Source: Pseudeuparius sepicola (Eukaryota; Arthropoda; Insecta; Coleoptera; Anthribidae). Taken from it: a stretch of 64,000 bases of DNA. The stretch is from contig OY987301.1 in the NCBI GenBank assembly GCA_963920635.1, forward strand, positions 45,421,820 to 45,485,819, written 5' to 3'. Numbering within the stretch: the stretch's first letter is position 1; the number at the start of each line of letters is the position of its first letter. The notes under the pieces were generated by a model. It did not search any database, was not told where the DNA came from, and worked only from the letters and a program-made list of their open reading frames with translations. Shown in pieces: positions 1 to 12,387 of this stretch. The position numbers and the translations under genes were made by a program.

Positions 1-3000
1 GAACAATCTGCAGCTACTAAACAACCAAATAAGACCGAAACACCTCCATTCCCAACCCATCCAGCTGAGCACGAACAAACCGAACATACACCAGTTGAAG
101 AAGAAATACCTCAACAACAAACGGAAAGACAACCCGAAGAAGAGATTGTTGCAACAACGCAGGGTATCGAGGAAAGTGAAGTGACCAAGGCACCAGAATC
201 TCAGGTTGATATCACTGAAAAACAACCATCTACTGAAGTTTTGGAAGAGGCCAAACCGACAGAGAGTGCAGAACAGCAAACGAAACGTCCAACTGAAGGC
301 GAAGAACACATAGAACCCGAAATTACGCACGACGAAGTACCAGACGAAGGCGGAGAAGAAGAACATACAGAAGGCCCAAGTGAAGATGAACAACCACATG
401 AAATAACCGAGCAACCCGCTGCTGACAAAGAAGAAGCTCCGAAACCACAGCATGAAACTTCTCGCCCAGAGGAAGAAGCCGTAACAACAGAATCTGCCAA
501 GGCAGCAACTGAAGTACAAACAGAAGCCGTTAGCACACAAAAGGAAGAATTGGCTCAGCCCACAGAACCTACGAAAGAAGGCGTCGAACCTCCTAGTGAG
601 GAACAGACAGAACAAGACTGTAAGGAAGGCGAATGCGCACCCACAGTTACTGAAGTTCCCAAAGAAGAAATAAGTGAAGCACCAATAGTTCCCGCGAAAT
701 GTACTGAACAAGGATGTGAACTCCCTGTCCAACCCGATTGCAAAGAAGGAGGGTGTGAACAAGTTACACAAGGCCAGCAAGAAGACTGCGGGGAACATGG
801 ATGCGTGCAAGTTACTGAGAGTGCAGTTATAATACCTGAAGAAACACCTGAGATAAGCTCAGGGAAACCAGAAGGACTTACTACTGAACAAGCTCCAGTT
901 ACAGTGCCAGTGGTACATACAACTATTTCTGAAGTTCCAGAAATTACTAAAGAAGAAGGCGAACCGAAGTATCCACTTGTTAAACCCACAGAACATCCTA
1001 TTTTATCAGAGACAGAACAAGCAGTTGCTACTGAAGTTCCTGTTAGTACTTCACCCGATAGAGAAGAAGAAGCAAAGACAGAAAGCGAAGAAATAATCGT
1101 TGTAACGGAAATTTCTTCAAAGGAAACCAGCAAACCAGAAGCTATGGATCATATTGCTGAAACTGTCTTGCCAGTTTCAACTAGACAGCCTGAGGAACAA
1201 ACTACAGTCAAACAACCTGAAGCAACTACCGAAGTACCTAAATCTGCTGTATCAGAAAAGGTACCTGAAACAGAAGTTCCTGTTTATGCGACAACAGTAC
1301 TTCCCACAGAAATTAAAGAGAAGGAACATGAAATTACCAGTCCAGGAAGTACTGAACATGCAAACATAGAACCAGAACAGGCCACGACAGAACATCACAT
1401 ACAGAAGATTAGCCAGGGTCCAGAAGAAACAGTTACTGAAATAGCAGAAGGAACCACTGCATCTGACAAATCTGGACCATCCACAGAGGTGAAACCTTCA
1501 GAAGAACACCTAGAGGAAACCACAGAGCAGGCAGCAGAAGCTCACGCTGTTGAAGGCAAACCGGAGATTGAAACCTCTACAGAAAGACGCGAAACCTCTC
1601 AAGAAGCAAACAGTAAACCTGCCGAAGGAGAAGAAAAGATAGAAGCTACACAAGAACCATCTGCAGTTCCGACAGAAACTGTGTCTCCAGTTTCGCCTGA
1701 GGAACTCACACGACCCTCAGTTACAGTATCGGAAGAAGAACAGAAAGTTACTGAACATCCAGAGACGGTCACAGGCGCTGAAGTTTTGGAGACATCTAAG
1801 GAAGAAATCGCACCATTGCCAACAACGGAAACTTCAGTTGAAGAAATCAAACCACTGCATGATTGTGAAGGGGAAGAATGCGAACAAGAAGGAGAAGAAG
1901 AACTTACACATCTGCCTGAAACTGCCACAATCACCGGTGAACCTGTTCAAACCACCACAAAAGTTGGAACTGCAGTGGAACATGAAGCTACCACTGAGAG
2001 GCAGGCCGAGGTTTCGCAGCAACCAGAAAGCATCACATCTGCCGAAGCACCTAAAGAAGTTGTATCTGCTGCATCTCCTGAAAGTGCGGAAGTACCAGTG
2101 GAGGAAGTCACGGTTGTACACGACTGCGCCGGAGGGGAAGCATGCGCACCACATCAAGAAGAAGTTACTGAACATCCAGAGACAGCTACTACAACTGCCG
2201 AAATATCTCTGCCTCCAACAGAGCGGGCTAAACCCGTTTCCGGAGTCCCTGAACAAGAATCCACCGAAACTAATGTTATATCCGAAGAACCCGTTTCTGG
2301 AGAATGTCTTCCTGGCCAGCCTTGTGTTCCTTCTCAGCCTGACTCTACCGAATCTAATGAAATTCCAGAAACACCCAAAGAAACAACCGAAGCTCCGGAA
2401 GAACCGGAAAGCACGAAACCAGAAGAAGAACAGCAAATAACCACTGAAAGTAATGCCATTCCAGAGGTTCCGTCATCTCCAGAATGTGAGGGCAAAGAAG
2501 GTGATTGTGTACAGACAGAAACAGACCGACCGGAACATGAAGTTACAACAATAAAAGAAACCGGCATCACAGAAAAAGCTGAACAACCTGAAGGATCTGG
2601 AGAACCACCTCACCTCGACGATAGAGGCAAACCAGAAGGAGTTACAGAGATTCCTGCTATTTCAGTTACAGAAACAGTAGAAACAGAACCAGCAGGAATC
2701 ACCAAAATACCAGCAGAATACGAAAACGAAATTGTACCGGAAGAAGAACATAAGCTAGGACAACCACCAGTTAGTGTAACACAACAACCTGAATCGCCAG
2801 CAACAATTAAACCAGAAATAGAAGTTACGTCTGAAGTTGAAGCCACTACTAGAGTTGCAGAGGAAGAACAAATAACCGAGGAGGCAGAAAGAGAAATTCC
2901 TGGTGAAGGTAGCTGCTTGGTTAATGGCCAAACGTACAGAAACAACTCTGAAGTTCCCCCAATTAACAAATGCCAAGTTGGATGCAAGTGCGTCAGCTCA

Positions 3001-5888
3001 ATCTTACAATGCGAATCTATCAATTGCGATGCTCCACCTGCAGATATGGCCAACTGCATGCCAGTCTTCCAACATCCAGATAGTTGTTGTCCAACATACA
3101 GTTGCAGTAAGTCTCATTTAACAATCATGATTTTGTTAAAATTAATAATTTTCTTAAATTTTAGCTCCATCTGAAGGTACAAGTATTCCGTCCGATAGCC
3201 ACATGATGGAAACTACTACAACCAGACAGCTCGATGAAAAAGTGTCCTCTGTAAGCGCCGAACAATCTACAACTGAAGGGGGAGAAAAATCTACAGAAGC
3301 ACAACCTGCGACCACTATTGAAGGTTTGTCTACTCAACCAGCTGAAGAGAAAGTAACAGGGCATGCACCTATAAGCGAGGAAGCTACAAGTAAACCAGAA
3401 GAAATAACGGAAGTTCTTGGTGTTGATAAGGAAACCGAACGACCACCTCAAGTAACTGAAGATGTAGAGCATATTCCTGCGGAAAGTGTTACAAAACTTC
3501 CAGTAACCGATAACGAAATCGAACCTGTTGCCACGGTCAAGGCACAACAGCAACCAGTAACAGAACCTACACTGCAACCAGAAGCTACAACAAAATCAAC
3601 TGAAATTGCAACTGAAGGTGCACCAGAAACTTCCACGGCCGAGCTACCTAAAGAAGAACACACTGGAGAACAACCAGCTGTCACAGAAACTATCGTGAAA
3701 GGGAAACCAATAGAACAGACACCACAAGTGACAGAAATTAGTCCAGAAGCTACGAGTGAAGCTGTTACTAAGACTCCAGAAGAAATTGCCGCATTACCTG
3801 ACGCAGAAGAAGCCGTTACAGTGCCAGAATTTGAAGAGAAGGATTTGACCAAGCAACCTTATCAGACGACACCAGAAAGTGAAATTTCCCATGATGAAGT
3901 TACGACTGAAGGACAGTTAGAATATGTAACCGAAGAAGTTATTAAAGAACCGGGTGTACAACAGCCTCCAATTGAAAGCTTAGAAAAGACTAGTGAACCT
4001 ACCACAAGCATTGAAATTTCGCGAGTTACTGAAAAACAACCAGAAGAACATGCTACACATTCCGAAGTTTATACTACGTCACCTGAGGTACACGTTACTT
4101 CTTCAAAACAACAAGAAGCAACAGTGCAACCAGAAAGTGTTACAATCGTGCCGTCTGAAGAAGTCACCAAACCAGAATCTGTGAGCAGTTCAGAAGTCAC
4201 AACTAAGGCACAAGAATATCTAACTACTGTACCTGAAGTTGGTCAGACAAGCCCGGTTGAGGGCGTATCAGAATTAGAAACGACGAAACCAGTTGAACAT
4301 ATTCCTGCTAAAGAAACCACTGCCATACCAGAAGAGGAAACTAGAGGCGAAGTTACAACCATTTCGTTAGTTCAGGACACTGGCGAAGTAGTGTCCGAGG
4401 CGGAAGTAGTGTCATCTGAAGAATCCGCTAAACCAGAAGCTACCTCTAGACCAGAGGAAGAAATCGCTACTGTGCCAACAGTTGTTGAAGACAAACATAA
4501 ATTAGAAACGGTTAAACCAGTCGAGCACATTCCTCTTGAAGCAACCACGTCAATTGCAGAAGAAGAAATTGTGGGCGACGTTACGACAGTTGTGCCAGCC
4601 GTTGTACCTGGTGAGGGTGTAACAGAAGGCGAAGAAGAAGTCAGACCTACTAAGACGGAAGAAGAAAGTAAAGCAACGGAAACGCCCGAGGAAGTTGCCC
4701 ACATTAGTCCCTCTGGAGAAGCGGCCACTACTGAAAGAGTTTCAGAAGAAGAAGTTCCAGCGACAACCGCTGAAGTAGTAGAAGAAGAGGAAGTGATTCA
4801 CCCTGATAAAGAATCGGACAAACCTGAGAAGCAACCTGAATATACCGAATCACCTGAGGTGGGCAAAGAAACCCAGAAACCTGTGGAAGAGACTATTGTT
4901 ACAAGTAAGCCAGAAGAGGGTATTGAAGCAAATGCAACGGAAAGCGTCTTTACATCTCCAGTAGTGGTTACAAGCGGTCCTCCAGAACAAGTTAACATTT
5001 CGCTGCCAGAAGAAAAGGTGCCCTTCACTTCAGTACCAGAAGTCGAAGTAACCACGAAACCTAAGGTTGAAGGGGAGCTCTCTACGTCCGTACCCTTGTC
5101 TCCTGAAGTGACAGAAGGAAGACCAGCTGCAACGTTGGCACCACCATCGCATGTTGGCGAGCATGAGCATGTACCAGAGATCCCTGAGTATGCACCACCT
5201 GAAGAAGAGTACGACGATGAAGATCAAGCGGCTATTGGACCCGGAACGTGCAGATACGGCGGCAAAGTGTACCTTTCGGCGCAACAGATACCAAGAGATG
5301 ATCCGTGCGACTTCTGCTTCTGCTTCCGCAGCGACATCATTTGCCTGCAACAGAGCTGCCCGCCGCCGATACCGCGGTGCCACGAGGAGCCAATCAGAGG
5401 GTTCTGCTGCCCGCGATACGAATGCCCGGTGAACATGGCGACGGCGGTGAACCTGACAACGTCGACGACGACCACAACGACGACGCTGCCGCCGCACTTC
5501 TTCTCGCATGCCTACAAGGGCAGAGCGACGAAGACGGGCTGCCAGATCCAGGGGCAGGCGTACCAAGTGGGCGAGGCGATACCGTCGGCGTCCGGGCCGT
5601 GCTTGCACTGCACGTAAGTGTCTTTTATAATATGGTAACAGATTTCAAGAAATGTCCTTTGCTTTTACAATACGTATAGGTCTTATTTTGTGGATAGTTA
5701 AAAATAAATTGGACACAATAAAAATATGTACGTTCCGTTGTATTTTCTGCAGAACTATTTTTAATGCATGCCTTTCCTTCCTTTGCAGGTGCGGTGGCGA
5801 CGGCCAAATGAAGTGTGATCCCAAAGCGTGTAGCCCCGAACCAATGATGAGGAAGATGCTGGAGGCGGTATCGCGGAGTAGGAGATGA
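1..5888 (+). CDS. Tnc-like: tenectin-like Pro/Thr/Glu-rich extracellular matrix protein, 3' exons (partial)
   Basis: The reading frame is open from base 1, so the gene begins left of the window. Three exons are visible: 1-3106, 3165-5613 and 5789-5888. Each junction has a GT..AG border, and the codon phase is kept across both introns. Most of the product is low-complexity, rich in Glu, Pro, Thr and Val, with no hydrophobic core, as expected for an extended, probably O-glycosylated protein. Three cysteine modules of the VWC type follow: about 2905-3106, about 5236-5433 (motif FCFCFRSDIICLQQSC) and about 5533-5850, the last split by the final intron (LHC then TCGGDGQMKC). The C-terminus is RKMLEAVSRSRR followed by a stop. 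Insect tenectin is a cuticle/lumen matrix protein with several VWC modules in mucin-like sequence, and this layout matches. No RGD is seen in the visible part. Another VWC mucin is the main alternative. Confidence 0.75.
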
Positions 5889-6620
5889 GGTGTCTCCCTT
5901 GTAAAATAGTGACAATGAACAACAGTATTGTGCTAGTGATACAGACGATTTTATTTTAATTGAAGGACTTGAACGCATTCTCGGGTGCCAAAAACGAACT
6001 TAATAATTTAAGGTGTATCGTGCCTTTTTTACGGAATCGGGAAGTAAAGTGATTTGATCCCATGAAATGAAAAACGCGAGAGGTGTTGGTCATGCACCGC
6101 GGTCTGAACAGCTTGGAAAACTGCCACCAAAAAAATTTCATCAATTCTTTGTACTGCCATGTCCGCCAACAACCTCCAATTGGCGAGTTTTTCTGGTGAT
6201 CCAAGTTGTTCAGATCGGCGGTAACGCGCACAGCAAACCAGTGATCCAATCGTATACTCGACTAATGTACCATGACTGAACAAAATTTTTTACAATTTTT
6301 GTATTTAGAAGTTTTTGGAATGTCGTTTTCTTGATAAGCCATTATTATTATTAATATATCGCGGGCTCTATAATTGTAGTGTGTTATCAATTTGTGTTGC
6401 GTATCCTGAATCTAGTCTAAGTTGTTTGACTGGCAGAAAATATATCAGTTATTCATTTTTAGTACCTACCTATTTTAAATGTAGCCGAAGTAAATATTTT
6501 ATTAGTATTTCTGCTACTTGAACGCTTAGATTCCCACAATGTATATTAACGGATGCTCAATGTTATACATTTAAGTAGAAATATGTAGTATTTATCAACA
6601 ATAAATTATGTAAATGATAC
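5889..6620 (+). other. probable 3'UTR of the tenectin-like gene
   Basis: AT-rich, non-coding sequence follows the stop codon. An AATAAA at 6600-6605 is a plausible polyadenylation signal. Short open frames on both strands here show no recognisable motif. Confidence 0.45.
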
Positions 6621-7873
6621 TAAATAATTTCGTTTTACTTTTCGCAATACTGTAGCATATTCCAACTAAAAATGTTAAACAGCAGATGTGGGCCAGGATA
6701 ATATACCGGATTTTAGTAAGTTTTTGATCGATTTTTACTATGTCTTGGTGTCAAAGAAATCTTTTGGAGAACTATTTACTTAACTTACGTATTTTTAAAT
6801 CTAAAATTGCGGTATTACCTCACTGAGGAAAATGTGCCAAATAAAGTTTCTATATGAGACCAACCGATTTGGGGTTAATTATACTTCTATTTGTAGCACT
6901 ATAAATAAATGATATTGCTGTGAAATGCTGTAACAGCAAAAAACCTACTTGCTAATATCATTTTGCTGTCATAAATAGATATCTATTTGTGGTAAATAAA
7001 ATAATAGGCGAACTTATTTGCTAGAAATTAATTCTTTTTTGTGGGAGCCTAAACCCTATTTACTACAAATAGGTTTATCCTGCTAAGATATTTAGTAGGG
7101 GTAAATAGAGACCCTATTTGTCACAAATCGGCTCTTATTATCTATAAATAGGAACCTATACCTAAACAAGATTTCAATGTACCTAAATATGTTATTCATG
7201 GCATCACAGACCTATATAGCTTCGCGAAGCTATATAGGTCTGTGATGGTATTTTAAAGATAAAGATTTATGTACAAGTAATAAAGCCAAATTTTAAATGG
7301 AAAAACATATATTAGGTCTTCGCTTAAATCGAATTAACTATTTTAAACCCTTTTAAGTACCTACGTAAATTATTATGTCGATGGACGAATTGGTCCTAAT
7401 GAGATAATTCCTTTAATTTTTCAGCCATTTTTTCAGAAACGGTTGATTCTTTAAATATTTGTCGAGAATACCTTTTTACAAAAATAATAGTAGGTTCTTA
7501 ATGTACATTTAAAATTTTTAGAAAGTACAAGCTGAAAAAATTAAAGTTAAGTAGTCTAAATGTGCTCGACCCCAGAGCACCCAAAGGGGTTATTTAAAAA
7601 ATCGATATCTTCGTAAAGGGCCTCACATAGAATGGAATTGCCTTAAAATTTATTAAAATAAAAAAATTCAAAGGATAACTGTTATTAATAAGTTATAAAT
7701 AAATCGCCCAATCTCACCAAGGAACCCCCGAAACCAAAAATTTTATAGATAATCCTCATAATTTGATCATAATAACGATTACGGGACACCCTGTATTGTC
7801 ATTTGTTTTAAATATGCGAAAACAGGAAACAGTGTTATAATGTATTATCATTGGTATTATTTCCACACTGTTA
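6621..7873. other. AT-rich intergenic sequence with degenerate short repeats
   Basis: No gene was seen. Between about 6880 and 7150 the motif CTATTTGT or its complement recurs many times. Around 7780 the string ACACCCTGTA is probably the scar of a mariner-like TIR. Around 7566 the text on 'gctcgaccccagagcaccc' resembles sequence near 48.88 kb. Confidence 0.4.
7202..7247. repeat. 46-bp perfect palindrome
   Basis: The two 23-base halves meet between 7224 and 7225 (centre TTCG|CGAA) and are exact reverse complements. The left half begins CATCACAGACC and the right half ends GGTCTGTGATG. The right half, with small changes, recurs near 37771-37793. It may be a minimal foldback element or the joined ends of one. 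Confidence 0.9.
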
Positions 7874-7875
7874 TA

Positions 7876-8392
7876 CAGGGTGTCCGGAAATAAATGCACC
7901 AACTTGAAAAATTAAAAAGAAAAATGGAAAATATGACGAAAAGTTCATATGAACATGGGTCCGCAGATGTTTGGTTTTCGAGATGCAGGGTGTTGAAATT
8001 TAAATTTTATTTTCGATTTTTTTAAATAACTTTTTGAGACGACAAAATTTTCGTGCAAAATTTGGTAGTCGGGGTTTTTTTTGGGATGAGAAATCATAAT
8101 TTGGTATTATTTTTGGTGCAATACGTAGAGGGCGCTGCGTACGCTATCATTATTTAATTTAATTTGCCCTAACTTTTTTGACAGTAAACTTTTACGACAT
8201 TTTGTGAAAGTATCCTCTTCCCACACGTTTTCTAAGCAAAAAAGGTATACTTGGTGCATAAAGCCAAAGGTGACCGTTTTCGAGAAATTTTCAAATTTCT
8301 GCATCGATGCAGGTGCATATCGACACTCGTATGCAATTAAATTCTAGGCGTTAATCATAGGTGCCTGGCGTTCGCAATAAACAAACACATTT
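7876..8392. repeat. left TIR of the Tc1/mariner-like transposon
   Basis: It is the reverse complement of about 9771-10286 with few mismatches. The open frame on the minus strand at 8107-8304 lies inside this arm and is not a gene. Confidence 0.85.
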
Positions 8393-8458
8393 ATTTTTTG
8401 ACAGTTTAATTAATTTGTTGTTGTTAGATTATCTTTTCTACTTTTTTCTCGAAAAACG

Positions 8459-9556
8459 GTGATATTATCCATGCAAGAAAAGGTTCAAATGCACCTGATG
8501 TATGGAGAGGCCCGTGGAAATTCACGTCTCGCGCGGAGACTGTGCTCTGACCGATTTCCCCAACGAATACTTCCATATCATTCAATGTTTTCACGTGTGC
8601 ACCGGCAACTTATGGAAACGGGTTCTGTAAATGTAACAAAATCTAATGCAGGAAGACGTCGTTTGTTAACAGTGCAACAAGAAGAAAATATTTTGGATTT
8701 ATTTGACGAAAACCCCGAAATAAGCATAAGACGGGCATCACTGCAACTTGGAATTCCTAAAATGCAAGTCCACAGTTTTATTAAACTGCAATTACTGCAT
8801 CCTTTTAGTGTTCAAAAAGTACAGGAACTTAAACCAGAGGATTTACCACGAAGAAGAAATTTCTGCTTATGGGCTCTTCAACGTTATAACCAAAATCCGG
8901 ATTTTGTAAACCGATTGCTCTTTACTGATGAGGCCTGTTTTACAAAAGATGGTGTACTGAATCTACACAACCTTCATTACTGGGCCATGGTAAATCCACA
9001 CGTCGTAAGGCAGACTCGTTCGCAAGATAGATGTTCAGTCAATTGCTGGGCTGGAATCGTCGGAGATTACATCATTGGTCCACATTTCTTGCCCCCTCGG
9101 TTAAATGCTGAAACTTACCGGTATCTTTTGGAACATGAACTACCAATTCTTATGGAAGATATTCCCCTCGATATTAGACAGAGTTTATGGTTTATGCATG
9201 ATGGTGCCCCACCACACCGAGGGCGGATCGTAACCGAATGGCTGAATGAAAATTATCCAAGACGTTGGATTGGTAACAATTCCCCCAACGCAGCATGGCC
9301 TCCCCGTTCTCCGGACTTAAACGCTATGGACTTTTCTTTCTGGGGGGCCATGAAGGATCGCGTCTATGCCGTGCCAATTAGAAATCGCGATCACTTACAA
9401 CAACGAATCCTTGCCGCGGCTGAAGATATTAAACAGATACCCAACATTCATTGGAAAATACGTCAAAATTTTGTAAAACGTCTGCGGGTTTGTGTTCAAC
9501 AAAACGGTTCCCACTTTGAACACGTTTTACGAAATTGGTTAATTTCACTTACCTAA
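8459..9556 (+). CDS. Tc1/mariner-superfamily transposase (DUF4817-type N-terminus, DDD catalytic triad)
   Basis: The 365-aa protein would cut and paste its own element in the nucleus. Residues ~8-50 form a helix-turn-helix of the type Pfam calls DUF4817 (MYGEARGNSRLARRL). Residues ~60-110 form a second HTH. The catalytic core has Asp157 (LLFTDEACF), Asp248 (WFMHDGAPPH) and Asp291 (SPDLNAMDFSFWG). By my count 42 residues separate the second and third Asp, so it is a DD42D type and not the DD34D/E of classical mariner and Tc1. The ATG at 8459 is used; a second in-frame Met lies four codons later. An AATAAA overlaps the stop codon (9555-9560). No stop or frameshift is visible, and all three catalytic residues are present, so it may be functional. 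Confidence 0.92.
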   Translation: MILSMQEKVQMHLMYGEARGNSRLARRLCSDRFPQRILPYHSMFSRVHRQLMETGSVNVTKSNAGRRRLLTVQQEENILDLFDENPEISIRRASLQLGIPKMQVHSFIKLQLLHPFSVQKVQELKPEDLPRRRNFCLWALQRYNQNPDFVNRLLFTDEACFTKDGVLNLHNLHYWAMVNPHVVRQTRSQDRCSVNCWAGIVGDYIIGPHFLPPRLNAETYRYLLEHELPILMEDIPLDIRQSLWFMHDGAPPHRGRIVTEWLNENYPRRWIGNNSPNAAWPPRSPDLNAMDFSFWGAMKDRVYAVPIRNRDHLQQRILAAAEDIKQIPNIHWKIRQNFVKRLRVCVQQNGSHFEHVLRNWLISLT

Positions 9557-9770
9557 TAAAATTCAATTGTAAGAATCGAACTCTTAATAAAAGTTTCATG
9601 AAAATAATTTGTAACATTCATGGTTTCTTGTTTGCAATTTTCTATGAAATGCAGGTAAGTTTCCGAGTTTAGACTGGGGACATGAAACATGGTATGATAA
9701 TGCCATCTTCCGATGATTCTAACCGAATTAATGTAGCAATTTTGTTTGTTCACCTTTTGGCGTAAATTTA

Positions 9771-10286
9771 AATGTGTTTGTTTATTGTGAACGCCAGGCA
9801 CCTATGATTAACGCCTAGAATTTAATTGCATACGAGTGTCGATATGGCACCTGCATCGATGCAGAAATTTGAAAATTTCTCGAAAACGGTCCCCTTTGGC
9901 GTTATGCACCAAGTATACCTTTTTTGCTTAGAAAACGTGTAAGAAGAGGATACATTCACAAAATGTCGTAAAAGTTTACTGTCAAAAAAGTTAGGGCAAA
10001 TTAAATTAAATAATGATAGCGTACGCAGCGCCCTCTACGTATTGCACCAAAAATAATACCAAATTATGATTTCTTATCCCAAAAAAACCCCGACTACCAA
10101 ATTTTGCACGAAAATTTTGTCGTCTCAAAAAGTTATTTAAAAAAATCGAAAATAAAATTTAAATTTCAACACCCTGCATCTCGAAAACCAAACATCTGCG
10201 GACCCATGTTCATATGAACTTTTCGTCATATTTTCCATTTTTCTTTTTAATTTTTCGAGTTGGTGCATTTATTTCCGGACACCCTG
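9771..10286. repeat. right TIR of the Tc1/mariner-like transposon
   Basis: It mirrors 7876-8392. The TA at 10287-10288 follows directly. Confidence 0.85.
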
Positions 10287-10583
10287 TATACGACATGGCA
10301 ACTATGTGGGTGTATTTTTTGTGATGGTATGTTTGGGTATTTGGCCTCCTAATACCTACTGGTATTAACGATTTTTTTGTCGAATTTAGAAGATATTAAT
10401 TTTCTTTTGACCTAAAGTACTTTATTTCTCCATATACGCACAGTTAATTTGTTGGGGAGCCTATAGGGCTTAAGCAGATTATTCATTTCATTCCCCCACT
10501 AGAATCACACAAAATAATGCCTCTCTGACTGACTACCTAAGAGGAAACTAAATGTTGACACAAATATCTCGGTAAGTGATATG

Positions 10584-10790
10584 TCCCATCATGAGTTGGT
10601 CTTTGCTCATTTTCGACTGGCAGTGACTAAACCTAAGCCAAAACCAGTTACCTACATCGGGAACGTCGGGGGCATTTATAGATAACTACCTTAGATGGAC
10701 ATCTTAGAGCCATATCTTGGCGCAACATTTATGATATTCGTGATATCAATGGCAAAGTTTCTTTTCTTAACAAAAAAGGGTTAATTAGAC
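10584..10790 (+). pseudogene. non-LTR retrotransposon endonuclease/RT linker remnant
   Basis: One frame reads SHHELVFAHFRLAVTKPK and then hits a stop. A nearby frame reads WRNIYDIRDINGKVSFLN. This is the end of the APE-type endonuclease domain and the start of the linker to the reverse transcriptase, as seen in jockey/CR1-type elements. The conserved Ser-Asp-His of the endonuclease is Ser-His-His here, and the frame is broken, so it is a dead relic. Confidence 0.65.
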
Positions 10791-11450
10791 TACGGAAAAA
10801 ATTTCGCACTGACGGGAGTATAGAACTGAGAATTTTAAAGGCATCTGGCGAGTCAAGTGTGCCGTGAAATCCCCTCAAAACAGTTAAATGATCAAGAGGA
10901 CTACTCAAATGTACAAAAATGTACAGAGTATTTTTCTCTGGATCATCTCAAAAATCCTGATTTTTTGTGAAACTTTATACGGGTTAAAAAAATGCTGTGG
11001 AATTATCGACAAAATAATTAATAAACCAAAAGTAATTTATTTCTTACATGATTCCAACCAACAAAAAATAAAAAACAATTTAAATTATTGGACCTTTCTC
11101 AACAAAGTCACTGTCTAAGATGATACATTTTCTGTGTGTTTCCTGTTGTGGCACACCAGCCTTAACTCATAAGGACTTACTGACTGGCAGGCTTCTGTAT
11201 TTTTAGACTTACTGAATTCGTTTATAATGTCTGGGGTAGTAGGTACTTGATTTTTGACGCGTAGAAATTCAGCATTTTAAGTTGGCATGCAGAAGAACAC
11301 CTTTTATATTTTTATTGCACATGAACACTGTGGGTGGGGCTCTTTCTCTTTCAACTGTTTCGAAGTAATTCCATAGCATGCCTTGAAAATTCCTATTTTG
11401 CTCAACTTTGACACCTTTCAGAATGGAACCTTCCGTATAGACACACTGTA
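10791..11450. other. intergenic, nothing recognised
   Basis: AT-rich sequence without motif. The 76-aa open frame at 10888-11118 is low-complexity and Lys/Ile-rich with no family signature, so I do not call it a gene. Confidence 0.4.
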
Positions 11451-11452
11451 TA

Positions 11453-12010
11453 CAGTTTGTCCCCGGATTGTTTGGGCCACTCTTGTAAAATGATAAAAAA
11501 ATTATTTTTCACTCCAGTAAAGTGGCCTTTTTTCTAGACAAAATATAAAGGAAATTTCTTCAGAATGAAAAATTGAATAGGTTTGGAAAATTTCCAAAGT
11601 CTTGCTTTACTTTTATTTTTTGACTATTTCCTACTTTTTCAGGAAAGTGCCCTTTCTATAGCTTTCAACTCAAAATATTATTAAGGAAACATGTTCGTAA
11701 TGAAAAACTGCGTAGCTGTGAAAAATTTCAAAAGCCTGCCTACTTCGGTTTTCATGCGTTTACATTTTTTTGCAGAAAAATCAAACAGGTTTACTAATAA
11801 CATTTTGTCGTAAAATCTAGAAAAATAGCATTTTACTGGCGTGGAAAATTAGTTATTTTACAAATTTCCAAGGCATACATGATTTTTTGACAGTAAAATT
11901 GTATGACAAATTAGTTTCAAACCAAGCAGGGATGAACCCCAAAAGATCAAATTTGAACTCGAAATTTACAAGAGTCGTTCAAACAGTTCGAGGACACACT
12001 ATTGTATATT
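11453..12010. repeat. decayed mariner-like foldback or fragment of one
   Basis: The left edge reads TA then CAGTTTGTCCCCGGATTG, and the right edge near 12000 has GAGGACACACT. The inside shares wording with 49930-50020 and 58960-59140 (for example 'acaaattagtttcaaa'), so it belongs to one dispersed family. The right boundary is uncertain. Confidence 0.45.
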
Positions 12011-12387
12011 TTTAACTCCCTATTTTTTATTTTCTTCTTATTACATTAGATGTTCAATACTTTTAAAAAAAATCGCAAGGGCAAGTTGCACCTTTTCCCC
12101 ATAGAAATTTCCTAGATCAAGGCCTGAACCAGTGGCATACTGGAAGATACCTACCCCCTTTTAAAAAATTAATTCTACGCTCATGCGAATAAGCACTTTT
12201 TTGTTACCTATTTAGATTGCATGGTTTTAAAGGAATAGGATTTTTTATTATTTTGGAATTTTATTAAGTATTTTGTTTGGAATATGAATAAGTATTTTTT
12301 TAAATATTAAGTTGTCTATGCCCTTCAAACCTCTACAACAAGCCGTCCGCTGGACAAACCGTAAAGAAACATCCGCTTGGCTCATAT

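Larger units (their letters stand above)
7876..10286 (+). mobile_element. complete Tc1/mariner-like transposon with ~0.5-kb TIRs
   Basis: The element starts CAGGGTGTCCGGAAATAAA at 7876 and ends with the reverse complement at 10286. A TA lies directly outside each end (7874-7875 and 10287-10288), which is the target duplication typical of the IS630/Tc1/mariner superfamily. The inverted repeats run from 7876 to about 8392 and from about 9771 to 10286, which is long for this superfamily. The arms differ by only a few scattered bases. Between them lies one uninterrupted transposase gene, so this copy looks structurally complete. Confidence 0.92.

Noticed and set aside
201..3059. Long minus-strand frames opposite the tenectin-like exon
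   Set aside because: They are Ser/Val-rich mirrors of a Glu/Thr-rich coding sequence; no start context, motif or splice signal supports them.
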